Shown here one piece after another: positions 49,592 to 60,016 of a stretch of DNA of 64,000 nucleotides. The DNA is from Nitratireductor kimnyeongensis (GTDB lineage: Bacteria > Pseudomonadota > Alphaproteobacteria > Rhizobiales > Rhizobiaceae): positions 1,402,001 through 1,466,000 of the forward strand of contig NZ_CP078143.1 of assembly GCF_019891395.1 (NCBI RefSeq), written 5' to 3'. Made by a program: the position numbers and the translations under genes. The notes below the pieces were generated by a model, which ran no database searches, was not told the DNA's origin, and was given only the letters and a program-made list of their open reading frames with translations. Every line of letters begins with the position of its first letter. The first letter of the stretch is position 1.

Positions 49592-50935
49592 TCAGCGCCC
49601 GTGCATGGGCATGAACTCGGGGTAGGCTTCGACGCCTACCTCGGCCACGTCCAGTCCGCTCATCTCGTCTTCCGGGCTTACCCGCAGGCCCATCGTGGCC
49701 TTGAGGATCATCCAGACCACAAAGGAGACCGCGAAGGTGAAGGCGCCATAGGCGACAATGCCAACGATCTGAACACCGAAGCTGGCGTCGCTGTTGGTGA
49801 GCGGAACGGCAAGCGTCCCCCAGATACCGGCAATCAAGTGAACCGGGATCGCACCGACAACATCATCAATCTTCAGCTTGTCGAGAAGCGGCACGGTGAG
49901 CACCACGATCACACCACCGATCGCACCAATGACAATGGCCATGAAGGGGCTTGGCGTGAGCGGTTCAGCTGTGATCGACACGAGACCGGCCAACGCGCCA
50001 TTGAGCACGAATGTGATGTCGACCTTCTTGTAGAGGATCTGCGTAAGGATTAGCGCGGCGACAACACCGGCAGCGGCTGCCAGATTGGTATTGGCGAAGA
50101 TCCGGCTGATGTCGGATGCATCGGCATTGGAGCCCATGGCAAGCTGCGAAGCACCATTGAAGCCGAACCAGCCGAGCCAGAGAATGAAAGTGCCAAGTGT
50201 TGCTAGGGCCATGTTGGAGCCCGGGATCGGCGAAACCTTGCCGTCGGAGGAAAACTTGCCATTGCGTGCACCCAGAAGGATGGCACCGGCAAGAGCCGCC
50301 CAGCCGCCCACCGAGTGGACCAGCGTGGAGCCGGCAAAATCCTGGAAGCCCATGGCATCGAGCCAACCGGCACCCCACTTCCACGAACCCGCTATCGGAT
50401 AAATGAAGCCGGTGAGCACGACCACAAAGATGAGAAACGGCCACAGCTTGATACGCTCGGCCAACGTGCCCGAGACGATGGAGGCCGCGGTAGCCACAAA
50501 GACCATCTGGAAGAACCAGTCGGAGGCCACCGAATAGTCGCCCTCGTTGGCCGTGCCAGCAGCGGGCCAGCTATAGGGCGCGAAGGTTCCGATATAGCTC
50601 GAAACATCCACATACATCAGGCTGTAACCCACCACCCAGTACATGATGCCGGCGATGGAATAGAGCGCGACGTTTTTCAAAAGCTGCATGGAGACGTTCT
50701 TGGTCCGCACCATGCCAGCTTCGAGCATGGCGAATCCTGCCGCCATCCACATGACGAGGAAGCCGCCAATGAGAAAGAGCAGCGTGTTGAAAATAAACGC
50801 TGTTTCGGAAGCCGAGGCAAACTCCGGGGCCGCCTCGGCGGAATCCTGTGCCAGAGCCGGAAAGGTCATGGCGGCCAGCGCGAGCCCGCCCAGCGCCAGC
50901 GGACCTGCCGCGCCTTTGAGTGTTCGATACATCAT
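49592..50935 (-). CDS. amtB: Ammonium transporter AmtB
   Basis: AmtB is a trimeric inner-membrane ammonium channel. The 447-residue precursor has a signal peptide (ALA-QD near residue 30) and 11 membrane helices with the family blocks FAMLEAGMVRTKN, DFAGSTLVHSVGGWAALAGA and the pore histidine region (VVGAIPVHLIAGIWGT). ATG at 50935 follows GGAGA; ATGs at 50932 and 50947 are alternatives. glnK precedes it by 28 bases, the classic pairing in which deuridylylated GlnK blocks the channel. Confidence 0.96.
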   Translation of the reverse strand: MMYRTLKGAAGPLALGGLALAAMTFPALAQDSAEAAPEFASASETAFIFNTLLFLIGGFLVMWMAAGFAMLEAGMVRTKNVSMQLLKNVALYSIAGIMYWVVGYSLMYVDVSSYIGTFAPYSWPAAGTANEGDYSVASDWFFQMVFVATAASIVSGTLAERIKLWPFLIFVVVLTGFIYPIAGSWKWGAGWLDAMGFQDFAGSTLVHSVGGWAALAGAILLGARNGKFSSDGKVSPIPGSNMALATLGTFILWLGWFGFNGASQLAMGSNADASDISRIFANTNLAAAAGVVAALILTQILYKKVDITFVLNGALAGLVSITAEPLTPSPFMAIVIGAIGGVIVVLTVPLLDKLKIDDVVGAIPVHLIAGIWGTLAVPLTNSDASFGVQIVGIVAYGAFTFAVSFVVWMILKATMGLRVSPEDEMSGLDVAEVGVEAYPEFMPMHGR

Positions 50936-50963
50936 ATGATTCTCCATCGGAATATTCTGCCGC

Positions 50964-51308
<345 letters not shown>

Positions 51309-51386
51309 TCACCTTTGCTGTTGCGGGGTCCCGCGGGTTGCCTGCATCGCGCGAACCGCCATGCGGACCGCGACAGCAAAGGAGAA

Positions 51387-51401
51387 TCAAATGCCGTGCC
51401 A
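51387..51401 (-). promoter_or_regulatory. Sigma-54 promoter of glnK-amtB
   Basis: On the minus strand TGGCAC-GGCAT-TTGA matches the -24/-12 consensus TGGCAC-N5-TTGC except for the last base. It lies about 85 bases before the glnK start, in the right direction. This fits NtrC control under nitrogen limitation. I see no convincing NtrC dyad in 51402-51520. Confidence 0.75.
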
Positions 51402-51496
51402 GTTTGGCCAAACAGAGCTCAAACCATTGTTATAAATAGATTTTATAAGAACCGCCCTGGCGCAGGATTTCGTTAACCCTGGCTCAATTGATTAAT

Positions 51497-51526
51497 AAAT
51501 AGGCATAAAATCAAAATTGCCTATTT
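51497..51526 (-). terminator. Hairpin overlapping the tesB stop codon
   Basis: AAATAGGCA (51497-51505) and TGCCTATTT (51518-51526) are perfect complements around a 12-base AT-rich loop. The tesB TAG (51521-51523) is inside one arm. An AT-rich stretch follows on the minus strand, so it may be a weak terminator. Confidence 0.45.
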
Positions 51527-52387
51527 TGTACGCAGCCTAACAAGGCCTTCCTGCGCAACGGAAGCGACCAGCGTACCGTCCAGTGCATACAGGCTACCGC
51601 GAGAGAAACCGCGTGCGCCCTGAGCGGAAGGGCTGTCCTGGGTGTATAGCAGCCATTCGTCCAGCCGATGCGGGCGATGGAACCACATGGCATGATCAAG
51701 ACTTGCCATCTGAATATCGGGATCGAACCCGTTTCGACCATGGGCAAACGTGGAGGTGTCGAGCAGCGTCATGTCAGAAAGATAGGCCAGCACCGCAGCC
51801 TGAAGAGCACGATCATCCGGCACCGGCCCCGTGGCGCGGATCCACACATCCTGGCGCGGCGGCAGCTTGTCGCGGCTGGTGTAGTGCTCAATGATGACCG
51901 GTCGCACCTCGATGGGACGCTCACGCGCCCAATACCGACGGATGTTTTCCGGCACACGCTCGCCAAACTCGGCCAGAAACTCGCGCTGGGTGCGCAGGTT
52001 TTCCGGAGGCGTGACGCCTTGAGGCATGGGAAGCTGATGGTCGAGCCCTGGCTCTTCCTTCTGGAAAGAGGCAGAGAGGGAAAAGATCGCATGGCCATGC
52101 TGAATGGCAACCACACGGCGGGTGGTGAAGCTACCGCCATCGCGGATCCGGTCCACTTCGTAGATGATTGGAACGGCAGGATCGCCCGGCCGCATGAAAT
52201 AGCAGTGGAGCGAGTGGACATGGCGGGAGCTATCGACGGTACGCTGGGCAGCGACAAGGGCTTGGCCAATAACCTGCCCGCCGAAAACGCGCTGCCAAGC
52301 CGATTGCGGACTGCGACCACGAAACAGATTGTGTTCGAGCGTCTCAAGATCGAGTATGGCAAGCAGGTCTTGCATGGCCGATGACAT
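51521..52387 (-). CDS. tesB: Acyl-CoA thioesterase II
   Basis: TesB hydrolyses medium and long acyl-CoA. The 288-residue protein has two fused hotdog domains: LFRGRSPQSAWQRVFGGQVIGQAL and SRHVHSLHCYFMRPGDP in the first, and ASLDHAMWFHRPHRLDEWLLY with the catalytic Asp region in the second. ATG at 52387 follows GGAGGAAG. The open frame continues upstream to 53425 antisense to the hydroxylase gene, which I treat as chance. Confidence 0.95.
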   Translation of the reverse strand: MSSAMQDLLAILDLETLEHNLFRGRSPQSAWQRVFGGQVIGQALVAAQRTVDSSRHVHSLHCYFMRPGDPAVPIIYEVDRIRDGGSFTTRRVVAIQHGHAIFSLSASFQKEEPGLDHQLPMPQGVTPPENLRTQREFLAEFGERVPENIRRYWARERPIEVRPVIIEHYTSRDKLPPRQDVWIRATGPVPDDRALQAAVLAYLSDMTLLDTSTFAHGRNGFDPDIQMASLDHAMWFHRPHRLDEWLLYTQDSPSAQGARGFSRGSLYALDGTLVASVAQEGLVRLRTK

Positions 52388-52513
52388 CAATGACTTCCTC
52401 CGGAAGCGAAATATATTGCTGACGGGTTTCCAAGACGAAGGCGTGGCGCAAGTCAAGCGCATCTGGTGCGGACAGCGACACACAGGTCCTGTGTAGATGA
52501 ACGAGGTGGCGTT

Positions 52514-53758
52514 ATGGCCAGGAACACAACACACAAAGCCGAACGCGAACTGGACATCCTGATCGCCGGAGCCGGCTATGTGGGACTGGCGACGGCGGTG
52601 TCCATCGCCCGCGCCCAGCCCGGCCTGACGGTGGCGCTGGTGGATGCAGCGCCAGAAGGGGTGTGGCAGCGGGACGGACGCGCCTCGGCAATCGCGGCTG
52701 CGGCCTGCCGGATGCTCAAACGCCTCGACTGCTGGACGGAGATCGAGCCGGAGGCGCAGCCCATCACCGAGATGGAGATCACCGATTCGCGCACCGCCGA
52801 TGTGCTGCGGCCGGTTTTCCTCACCTTTGGCGGCGAAGCCGCGGAGGGCGAACCCTTTGCCCATATGGTGCCGAACCGGGTAATGAATGGTGCGTTGCGT
52901 GCCCGCGCCGCCGAAAGCGGCATCGAGATCATCGAGGGTGTCGCGGTCGACGGTTTCACCAATTTGGGTGGGTATGTGACGGTGAGCTTCGCTGACGGCA
53001 CAACCTGCCGCACACGGCTTCTCGTCGCTGCCGATGGCGTGCGCTCGCGTCTGCGCGACATGGCCGGCATCAAGACGTTGAAATGGGATTACGGTCAGTC
53101 GGGAATTGTCTGCACCGTGGCGCATGAGCGTCCGCATAATGGCCGCGCCGAAGAGCATTTCCTGCCCGCTGGCCCGTTTGCCACGCTGCCTTTGACCGGC
53201 AACCGCTCGTCCATCGTGTGGACCGAGCGCACGGACGATGCGGAGCGGCTGGTCAAGGAAGATGACCTCGTCTTCGAGCAGGAACTGGAGCTGCGCTTTG
53301 GCCTGAAACTGGGCGAAATCCGGGTGGAAGGCCCACGCCGCGCCTGGCCGTTGGGACTGACGCTGGCGCGCGAATTCGTGAAGCCGCGCTTCGCTCTGGC
53401 GGGCGATGCAGCCCATGGCATCCACCCGATCGCGGGACAGGGGCTCAATCTGGGCTTCAAGGACGCGGCAGCGCTGGCCGAGGTGATCGTCGAGGGCGGA
53501 CGGCTGGGCGAGGATATCGGCGCCCTCGACGTGCTTCAGCGCTATGAGCGCTGGCGGCGCTTCGACACCGTTCAGATGGGCGTGACGACCGACGTTTTGA
53601 ACCGGCTGTTCTCCAACGACATCGGCCCGGTGCGGGCGCTACGCGATTTTGGTCTTGGCCTGGTTGAACGAATGCCAGTCATGAAGCGTTACTTCATCCA
53701 GCAGGCCTCTGGCAACGCCCCTGGCACACCAAGACTGCTCCGCGGGGAGGCGATCTAG
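52514..53758 (+). CDS. FAD-dependent hydroxylase of the UbiH/UbiF/Coq6 family
   Basis: The enzyme probably hydroxylates the ring during ubiquinone synthesis. The 414-residue protein has the FAD Rossmann motif GAGYVGLATAVSIA, the conserved GRASAIAAAACRML segment, RLLVAADGVRSRLR and the C-terminal FAD motif GDAAHGIHPIAGQGLNLGFKD. Which ring position it attacks cannot be read from sequence; alphaproteobacteria often use the multi-site UbiL or UbiM instead. GAGGTGG precedes ATG. It is divergent from tesB. Confidence 0.92.
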   Translation: MARNTTHKAERELDILIAGAGYVGLATAVSIARAQPGLTVALVDAAPEGVWQRDGRASAIAAAACRMLKRLDCWTEIEPEAQPITEMEITDSRTADVLRPVFLTFGGEAAEGEPFAHMVPNRVMNGALRARAAESGIEIIEGVAVDGFTNLGGYVTVSFADGTTCRTRLLVAADGVRSRLRDMAGIKTLKWDYGQSGIVCTVAHERPHNGRAEEHFLPAGPFATLPLTGNRSSIVWTERTDDAERLVKEDDLVFEQELELRFGLKLGEIRVEGPRRAWPLGLTLAREFVKPRFALAGDAAHGIHPIAGQGLNLGFKDAAALAEVIVEGGRLGEDIGALDVLQRYERWRRFDTVQMGVTTDVLNRLFSNDIGPVRALRDFGLGLVERMPVMKRYFIQQASGNAPGTPRLLRGEAI

Positions 53759-53798
53759 CCTTTCCGCGATAACGCACTATTTCCACTAGGAGAAGACG

Positions 53799-54242
53799 AT
53801 GGCTATGAAACGGCACGCAAATGTCACCTGGAAGGGATCGCTGGTTGAAGGTTCGGGTAGCCTGGACACGCAGAGCGGCGCGCTTTCTGCCCTGCCCCTC
53901 GGCTTCAAAGCCCGGTTTGAGGACGAAAGCGGCAAGACGGGTACAAACCCCGAAGAGTTGATCGCGGGTGCTCATGCCGGCTGTTTCGCCATGCAATTGT
54001 CGCACATGTTGGCAGAAGGCGGCACACCTGCAGAGAAGCTTGATGTTCGCTCGGACGTGACTGTACAGCCGGCGGATGGCGGCGGCTTCGAGATCACGAA
54101 AAGCGCGCTTACGCTTGTGGCCAACGTTCCCGATCTCGATGAGGCAAAGTTCATTGAGATTGCCGAGAAGGCAAAAGCTTCCTGCCCCGTCTCGAAGGCA
54201 CTCGGAGCCATCGAGATTACGCTGGAAGCCAAATACGGCTGA
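53799..54242 (+). CDS. OsmC family protein
   Basis: The 147-residue protein is an OsmC-type peroxiredoxin that reduces organic hydroperoxides through two cysteines, here C62 (AGCFAMQLSHML) and C129 (SCPVSKAL). GTNPEELIAGAHAGCF is the family signature with the catalytic Glu. AGGAGAAG lies before ATG. It follows the hydroxylase by 40 bases and may share its transcript. Confidence 0.95.
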   Translation: MAMKRHANVTWKGSLVEGSGSLDTQSGALSALPLGFKARFEDESGKTGTNPEELIAGAHAGCFAMQLSHMLAEGGTPAEKLDVRSDVTVQPADGGGFEITKSALTLVANVPDLDEAKFIEIAEKAKASCPVSKALGAIEITLEAKYG

Positions 54243-54371
54243 CGACACATTCGCGATGAAAAACCGTCGGCCGGCGCAATGGAAGGTCGTTCGATGGCAA
54301 CACTTCGCAACCAAAAATCAGACGATGCAGCTAGAATTTCCTTACGAAACAAGTCGTTCGGGAGGAATGAC

Positions 54372-55493
54372 ATGCTGCAGACGCACACACCGCGGACCCT
54401 GAAGCCGGCGACACGGAAGTCCACACTTGCCATCGCCGACATCACAGCCGAAGCTGCGAAGCTGGACGCCTTCGACAATCACGAACGCGTCTGGCACGGC
54501 CGCGACGAAGAACGCGGGCTGAACGCCATCGTGGCCATCCACAACACGGTGCTTGGCCCCGGCCTCGGTGGCACGCGCGTGTGGCCGCACGAGACGTTCG
54601 AGGCTGGGCTGACCGACGTATTGCGCCTGTCGCGGGGGATGACCTTCAAGTCAGCCGTGGCAGGCATGGATTTTGGCGGCGGCAAGGCGCTGATCATCGC
54701 CAATTCGAAAACCGACAAGACGCCGGCCCTTCTCGAAGCCTATGCAGAAATGCTGATGGCTCTGAATGGCCAGTATTTTACCGGCGAAGATGTCGGCTTC
54801 ACCGTTGCTGATGCAGATTTTTTGCGCAAGCGCACCCCCAATGTGACGGGCACAACCGTGGGCGGCAGCGGCAATCCCTCGCCCGTGACAGCCCATGGCG
54901 TGTTTCTGGGGATCAAGGCCGCGCTGAAACACCGGGGCATCGCCACGCTCGACGGCGTGCATGTGGCTGTGCAGGGACTTGGCTCGGTAGGCTGGACCCT
55001 GTGCCAAAAGCTTCATGCGGAAGGCGCGCGGCTTTCGGTGACAGATATCGATGCGGCCCGGATGGAGGAAGCACAAAAGGTCTTTAAAGCAACACCGGTT
55101 GCGCTGGACGCCATTCTGAAAGTGGAGGCCGACGTGTTCGCGCCATGCGCACTGGGTGGCGTTCTTTCGGCGGAAAACATACCCATGCTCGGCGCGAAGA
55201 TCGTTGCGGGGGCGGCCAACAACCCGCTCGTGCGGCACGAGGATGCCCGGCTCATGATGGAGCGCGGTGTGCTCTATGCACCGGATTATGTGATCAATGC
55301 CGGCGGGCTTTTGAACGTGGCCGCCGAGCTCGCGCCTGGCGGATACGACCGTGAAGCGACGATGGCGAAAGTGGCGAAGATACCGGAAACGCTCGCAGAC
55401 ATCTTCGCCCGCGCCGAGGCACAAAAGCGCCCCACCAATGATATCGCCGCAGAGCTCGCGTTCGAGCGGATCAACGCAGCGCGGCGGGACTGA
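54372..55493 (+). CDS. Leu/Val/Phe-type amino acid dehydrogenase
   Basis: The 373-residue enzyme belongs to the Glu/Leu/Phe/Val dehydrogenase superfamily and is of leucine dehydrogenase length. The catalytic region RLSRGMTFKSAVAGMDFGGGKALI has both active-site lysines; GTTVGGSGNPSPVTAHGV and the NAD fold VAVQGLGSVGWTLCQKL follow. It should oxidatively deaminate branched-chain or aromatic amino acids. The frame is open from 54279, but ATG at 54372 has a strong GGGAGGAA. A terminator hairpin follows. Confidence 0.93.
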   Translation: MLQTHTPRTLKPATRKSTLAIADITAEAAKLDAFDNHERVWHGRDEERGLNAIVAIHNTVLGPGLGGTRVWPHETFEAGLTDVLRLSRGMTFKSAVAGMDFGGGKALIIANSKTDKTPALLEAYAEMLMALNGQYFTGEDVGFTVADADFLRKRTPNVTGTTVGGSGNPSPVTAHGVFLGIKAALKHRGIATLDGVHVAVQGLGSVGWTLCQKLHAEGARLSVTDIDAARMEEAQKVFKATPVALDAILKVEADVFAPCALGGVLSAENIPMLGAKIVAGAANNPLVRHEDARLMMERGVLYAPDYVINAGGLLNVAAELAPGGYDREATMAKVAKIPETLADIFARAEAQKRPTNDIAAELAFERINAARRD

Positions 55494-55499
55494 ATAGCC

Positions 55500-55534
55500 A
55501 AGAGGGTTGCGCGCTCGATGGGCGCAACCCTCTT
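55500..55534. terminator. Bidirectional terminator between convergent genes
   Basis: AAGAGGGTTGCGC (55500-55512) and GCGCAACCCTCTT (55522-55534) form a perfect 13-bp stem with a nine-base loop, between the dehydrogenase and msrA genes. T-runs are short, so efficiency is uncertain. Confidence 0.75.
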
Positions 55535-55548
55535 CATTCAAACGCGGA

Positions 55549-56190
55549 TCACTTGATCCCCGTGAACGCCGCCTCGCCCCAGACCTGACGAACGCGAGCA
55601 TCGCGACCGCAGCCCTCGCGGTAGCCCTTGTAGGCGTCTTTCTTCTTCACCAGCCCAAAGCGGGAGAGGATGCGCTCGTCGCTCTGATAATAGTTCTGGT
55701 GGTAATCCTCGGCCGGCCAGAATTTTGCAGCCCCAAGTACTGGAGTGACGACCTTGCCGCTCAGTGCGGCATTCGCTTCCTGTTTGGCTTTCTCCGCTGC
55801 TGTCTTCTGCGCATCGTCAAGCGCATAGACTGCCGTTGAATAGCTCTCGCCCCGGTCGCAGAACTGACCGCCGGCATCGGTCGGATCAACCGAGCGGAAG
55901 AAGATTTCCAGAAGCCGGTCATAGCTGACCTTCGCATCGTCAAACTCGATCTTGACCACCTCGCGGTGCCCACCCGACGTGTGGTTGCGGTAGGTCGGGT
56001 TTTCGGTGCGTCCGCCGGCATAGCCCGATACCGTGTCCAGCACGCCTGGAACCTTGTCGAAATCGGCCTCGACGCACCAGAAGCAGCCACCGGCGAAAAT
56101 GGCGGTCTGCTTTTCAGCCATCGCCGGCTGTGAAACTGCCACCATGGCGGTGAGGGAAAAGGCCGCGGCCAAAAGGGAACGTCGCAACAT
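55549..56190 (-). CDS. msrA: Exported peptide-methionine (S)-S-oxide reductase MsrA
   Basis: MsrA repairs oxidised methionine. The 213-residue protein has a Sec signal peptide (AMA-EK, about residue 25), then the active site AGGCFWCVEADFDKVPGV, YRNHTSGGHREVVKIEFD and FCDRGESYSTAVY. A second Cys in REGCGRD near the C-terminus could be the resolving one. An exported MsrA should act on periplasmic proteins. AGGAGAG lies seven bases before ATG 56190. It is downstream of sdhB on the same strand but separated by a hairpin. Confidence 0.95.
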   Translation of the reverse strand: MLRRSLLAAAFSLTAMVAVSQPAMAEKQTAIFAGGCFWCVEADFDKVPGVLDTVSGYAGGRTENPTYRNHTSGGHREVVKIEFDDAKVSYDRLLEIFFRSVDPTDAGGQFCDRGESYSTAVYALDDAQKTAAEKAKQEANAALSGKVVTPVLGAAKFWPAEDYHQNYYQSDERILSRFGLVKKKDAYKGYREGCGRDARVRQVWGEAAFTGIK

Positions 56191-56301
56191 CAATGTCTCT
56201 CCTGTGTTCGCCACAGAGCTACCGCGCCGGGCGGCAAATTCAAATCAAGCCGCTACACGCTTGCGTGAGGTGATTGAAACTGGAGAGAGGGAGCAGCAAT
56301 C

Positions 56302-56332
56302 CTCCCTGCTCGACGTAGCGACGAGCAGGGAG
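56302..56332 (-). terminator. Hairpin after sdhB
   Basis: CTCCCTGCTCG (56302-56312) and CGAGCAGGGAG (56322-56332) form a perfect 11-bp stem with a nine-base loop. On the minus strand it begins ten bases after the sdhB stop. The A-rich stretch is on the upstream side, so a T-run follows only on the other strand; it may instead protect the sdh mRNA end. Confidence 0.6.
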
Positions 56333-56341
56333 AAAAATTTA

Positions 56342-57124
56342 TTAAACGCGGCGCTCGACCATCATCTTCTTGATGTTGGCGATGGCCTTGGCAGGGTTCA
56401 GCCCCTTGGGGCAGGCCTGGGTGCAGTTCATGATCGTGTGGCAGCGATAGAGCCGGAAGGGGTCTTCCAGATTGTCGAGACGCTCGCCCGTCTTCTCGTC
56501 GCGCGAATCGATCAGCCAGCGATAGGCCTGAAGCAGCACGGCAGGGCCGAGATAACGTTCGCCATTCCACCAGTAGCTCGGGCACGAGGTCTGGCAGCAG
56601 AAGCACAGAATGCACTCGTAAAGCCCGTCGAGCTTGGTGCGGTCCTCATGGCTCTGCTTCCATTCGGTCGCGGGCTCCGGGGTGATCGTCTGCAGCCACG
56701 GCTCGATCGAAGAAAGCTGGGCGTAGGGCACAGAAAGATCCGGCACCAGATCTTTGACCACCGGCATGTGCGGCAGCGGGTAGATCTTGACCGCATCCTG
56801 CGCCACCTCGTCCATGCCCTTGGTGCAGGCCAGCGTGTTGGTGCCGTCGATGTTCATCGCGCAGGAGCCGCAAATGCCCTCGCGGCAGGAGCGGCGGAAG
56901 GTCAGCGTCGGGTCGATCTTGTTCTTGATGTAGATCAGCCCGTCGAGAACCATCGGCCCACAATCGTCCGCATCGACATAATAGGTGTCGAGACGGGGGT
57001 TTTCTTCATCGTCCGGCGACCAGCGATAGATCTTGTATTCGCGCAGATTGGTCGCGCCCTCGGGCTTCGGCCAGACCTTGCCCTCCTTGACGCGGGAATT
57101 CTTGGGAAGGGTGATTTCGACCAT
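56342..57124 (-). CDS. sdhB: Succinate dehydrogenase iron-sulfur subunit
   Basis: SdhB passes electrons from FAD to ubiquinone. The 260-residue protein has all cluster ligands: [2Fe-2S] in [16 protein letters not shown] and LAC, [4Fe-4S] in [12 protein letters not shown], and [3Fe-4S] with the closing [13 protein letters not shown] within SYWWNGERY is part of the quinone site. It is the last gene of sdhCDAB, 12 bases after sdhA. Confidence 0.98.
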   Translation of the reverse strand: MVEITLPKNSRVKEGKVWPKPEGATNLREYKIYRWSPDDEENPRLDTYYVDADDCGPMVLDGLIYIKNKIDPTLTFRRSCREGICGSCAMNIDGTNTLACTKGMDEVAQDAVKIYPLPHMPVVKDLVPDLSVPYAQLSSIEPWLQTITPEPATEWKQSHEDRTKLDGLYECILCFCCQTSCPSYWWNGERYLGPAVLLQAYRWLIDSRDEKTGERLDNLEDPFRLYRCHTIMNCTQACPKGLNPAKAIANIKKMMVERRV

Positions 57125-57136
57125 GACTTCCTCGGC

Positions 57137-58987
57137 TCAGTAAACCCGCGCCTTGGGCGCGATTTTCTTGGGATCGATGCCGCCGTCTTCAAGCTTCAGC
57201 ATCGGGTCGGTGTGGACGGGACGATAGTCGAGCGTGACCTTGCCGCTCTCATCGACCCATGACAGGGTGTGCTTTCGCCAGTCCTCGTCGTTGCGGCCGC
57301 CCATCGGACCATCCTTGTAGTCCTCGCGGGCGTGGGCGCCGCGGCTCTCCTTGCGCGCCTCGGCTGCGTAAACCGTGGTGATGGCGTTGGCCATCAGGTT
57401 TTCCAGCTCCAGCGTCTCCATGAGATCGGAGTTCCAGATCATCGAACGGTCGGAGACCTTGACGTCGGGAAGCTCTTTCCAGACGGCACTGATGCGCTCG
57501 CAGCCCTGCTCCAGCGATTCCTGCGTGCGGAACACGGCAGCATCTTCCTGCATGGCGCGCTGCATCTTTTCGCGTAGCTCCGCCGTGGGCGTGGAGCCGG
57601 AAGCATGACGCAGACGGTCGAAGCGCTCCATGATCTTTTCGCAGGCTGCCTCGTTGAGCGCCGGAACCGGTGCCTCACGGTCGACCACCTCGCCGGCGCG
57701 GATGGCAGCGGCACGACCAAAGACCACCAGATCGATCAGCGAGTTGGAACCGAGACGGTTGGCGCCATGCACGGAGGCGCAGGCCGCCTCGCCAACGGCC
57801 ATCAGGCCGGGCGCTACCGCATCGGGATTGTCCTTGGTCGGGTTCAGCACCTCACCCCAGTAATTGGTCGGAATGCCGCCCATATTGTAATGGACAGTCG
57901 GCAGGACCGGGATCGGCTCGCGGGTCACATCGACACCGGCGAAGATGCGGGCCGATTCGGCGATGCCGGGCAGGCGCTCGTGGATGACCGCCGGGTCCAG
58001 ATGGTCGAGATGCAGGAAGATGTGATCCTTGTTCTTGCCGACGCCGCGGCCTTCACGGATCTCCATGGTCATGCAGCGCGAGACAACGTCGCGGGAGGCA
58101 AGGTCCTTGGCCGATGGCGCATAGCGCTCCATGAAGCGCTCGCCCTCGGAATTGACCAGATAGCCACCTTCGCCACGCACGCCTTCGGTGATGAGGCAGC
58201 CGGCCCCATAAATGCCGGTCGGGTGGAACTGCACGAACTCCATATCCTGCAGCGGCAGGCCGGCGCGGGCAATCATGCCATTGCCGTCGCCCGTGCAGGT
58301 GTGGGCGGAGGTGCAGGAGAAATAGGCGCGGCCATAGCCGCCCGTCGCCAGAACCACCATCTTGGCGGAGAAGCGGTGGATCGTGCCGTCCTCAAGGTTC
58401 CACGCAACGACCCCCGTGCACACACCATCGTCGGACATGATGAGATCGAGCGCGAAATACTCGATGAAGAACTCGGCGTGATTCTTGACGGACTGGCCGT
58501 AGAGCGTGTGCAGGATGGCATGACCGGTACGGTCTGCCGCAGCACAGGTGCGCTGCACGGGCGGGCCGTCGCCAAAATTCTGCATGTGGCCGCCGAAGGG
58601 CCGCTGGTAGATCTTGCCTTCCTCGGTGCGCGAGAATGGCACGCCGTAATGCTCGAGCTCGTAGACGGCGGCGGGCGCCTCACGGGCGAGGTATTCCATG
58701 GCGTCGACATCGCCGAGCCAGTCGGAGCCCTTCACCGTGTCATAAAGGTGCCACTGCCAGTGATCGGGACCCATATTCTTGAGCGAAGCCGCGATGCCAC
58801 CCTGCGCCGCCACCGTGTGCGAGCGGGTCGGGAAGACCTTGGTGATACAGGCCGTCTTGAGCCCCTGCTCGGCCATGCCGAGCGTGGCGCGCAGTCCGGC
58901 ACCACCGGCACCGACGACGACGACGTCGAACTTGTGGTCGACATAGGTGTAGGCGTCTGCCGCCTTTTTATCTGTTGCCTTTGCCAT
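57137..58987 (-). CDS. sdhA: Succinate dehydrogenase flavoprotein subunit
   Basis: SdhA oxidises succinate to fumarate. The 616-residue protein has the FAD fold [20 protein letters not shown], the covalent FAD histidine in [15 protein letters not shown], the substrate-binding [17 protein letters not shown], and the catalytic Arg region near the [18 protein letters not shown] block. Covalent flavination would need SdhE; an SDHAF4-like assembly factor gene is at 25957. It is eight bases after sdhD. Confidence 0.98.
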   Translation of the reverse strand: MAKATDKKAADAYTYVDHKFDVVVVGAGGAGLRATLGMAEQGLKTACITKVFPTRSHTVAAQGGIAASLKNMGPDHWQWHLYDTVKGSDWLGDVDAMEYLAREAPAAVYELEHYGVPFSRTEEGKIYQRPFGGHMQNFGDGPPVQRTCAAADRTGHAILHTLYGQSVKNHAEFFIEYFALDLIMSDDGVCTGVVAWNLEDGTIHRFSAKMVVLATGGYGRAYFSCTSAHTCTGDGNGMIARAGLPLQDMEFVQFHPTGIYGAGCLITEGVRGEGGYLVNSEGERFMERYAPSAKDLASRDVVSRCMTMEIREGRGVGKNKDHIFLHLDHLDPAVIHERLPGIAESARIFAGVDVTREPIPVLPTVHYNMGGIPTNYWGEVLNPTKDNPDAVAPGLMAVGEAACASVHGANRLGSNSLIDLVVFGRAAAIRAGEVVDREAPVPALNEAACEKIMERFDRLRHASGSTPTAELREKMQRAMQEDAAVFRTQESLEQGCERISAVWKELPDVKVSDRSMIWNSDLMETLELENLMANAITTVYAAEARKESRGAHAREDYKDGPMGGRNDEDWRKHTLSWVDESGKVTLDYRPVHTDPMLKLEDGGIDPKKIAPKARVY

Positions 58988-58995
58988 AACCGGGT

Positions 58996-59379
58996 TCAGC
59001 CTCCGAGGGCGATCTTGACGAGGGCGAAGAGAGAAACGACGCCCAGAATGAGAGTGAAGAAGATGTTGCCGATCAGAAGCGCGACCTTGCTGCCCTCACC
59101 ATGGACATAGTCCTCGATGATGACCTGCATGCCGAGCTTCATGTGGTAGAGCACCGACAGGACTGCGAAGGCCAGCAACACGGTGACGACCGGATTGCCG
59201 ACCGCTGCGCGGACCTCTTCATAGGATGCGCCATTGTTGGCGATGACGAAGCCGATGAAGAAGATGACAAGCGGAATGTTGGCGATGGCCGTGAGGCGCT
59301 GACGCCAGAAGTGATCCGTGCCTTCCTTGGCCGAACCGAGACCGCGAACGCGGTTGAGCGGTGTGCGCATGTCGCTCAT
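58996..59379 (-). CDS. sdhD: Succinate dehydrogenase membrane anchor subunit
   Basis: The 127-residue protein has three membrane helices (about 30-48, 62-82, 100-123) and holds a haem b and quinone site in [20 protein letters not shown], with the likely haem His in LYHM. The start is ATG at 59379, two bases after the sdhC stop; the frame's TTG six bases earlier overlaps it. Confidence 0.93.
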   Translation of the reverse strand: MSDMRTPLNRVRGLGSAKEGTDHFWRQRLTAIANIPLVIFFIGFVIANNGASYEEVRAAVGNPVVTVLLAFAVLSVLYHMKLGMQVIIEDYVHGEGSKVALLIGNIFFTLILGVVSLFALVKIALGG

Positions 59380-59381
59380 GA

Positions 59382-59789
59382 TCAAAACCCTCCACGAACG
59401 GCATAGCCGATGATCCAGACCAGAATGGTCAGCACGATGGAGACGGCGATGGTGGCCTTGGCCATTTTCGTGGCCGTCGCCTTTTCAAGGCCGCGCCCCG
59501 TGTCCCACACAAGATGGCGAAGCCCGCCGACCAGATGATGGATCATGGCCCAGGTGAAGCCGAACAGGACGAGTCGGCCGAACCACGACCCGTAGATACC
59601 ATTGACCGTGTCGAAGGTTTCCTTCGAGCCGGCGGCTGCGGCAAGCCAGATGACGAAAAGCACCATGCCAAAATAAAGCGCGCCACCGGTGATGCGGTGC
59701 ACGATCGACATAAGCATTGTCGGAATGAGACGATAGACTTGCAGGTGAGGCGAAAGCGGCCTGGCCTTCACAGTTGCGGTTTTGCTCAT
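59382..59789 (-). CDS. sdhC: Succinate dehydrogenase cytochrome b556 subunit
   Basis: The 135-residue protein has [27 protein letters not shown], the family start including the quinone Ser/His region, and [14 protein letters not shown] with the haem histidine. Three membrane helices are visible. GGGGAAG precedes ATG at 59789. It opens sdhCDAB; the promoter should lie in 59790-60016. Confidence 0.94.
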   Translation of the reverse strand: MSKTATVKARPLSPHLQVYRLIPTMLMSIVHRITGGALYFGMVLFVIWLAAAAGSKETFDTVNGIYGSWFGRLVLFGFTWAMIHHLVGGLRHLVWDTGRGLEKATATKMAKATIAVSIVLTILVWIIGYAVRGGF

Positions 59790-60016
59790 GGCTTCCCCAA
59801 TTCGATACCGGCGCGGCGGGGTGGCTGTTGCGAGAGCGACATCGGGTCCCGAACTCGCGCCCTGCGGCTGTGGCTTTCTAATGCGGTTTTTGCAGTGCGT
59901 CAAAGCCGCAAAAGCAATCCTTTGGCCGAATATATTGCGACGCACTCACAGGACGCCCGGCATTGTGCGACTTCAAACGATTGAAGGCTTTTTTGCCCGT
60001 CGTCGCGGCAGCCCTT

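Noticed and set aside
52388..53425. Upstream extension of tesB that would give a 634-residue protein
   Set aside because: The added part is antisense to the Ubi-type hydroxylase and tesB has a strong ribosome site at its normal start.
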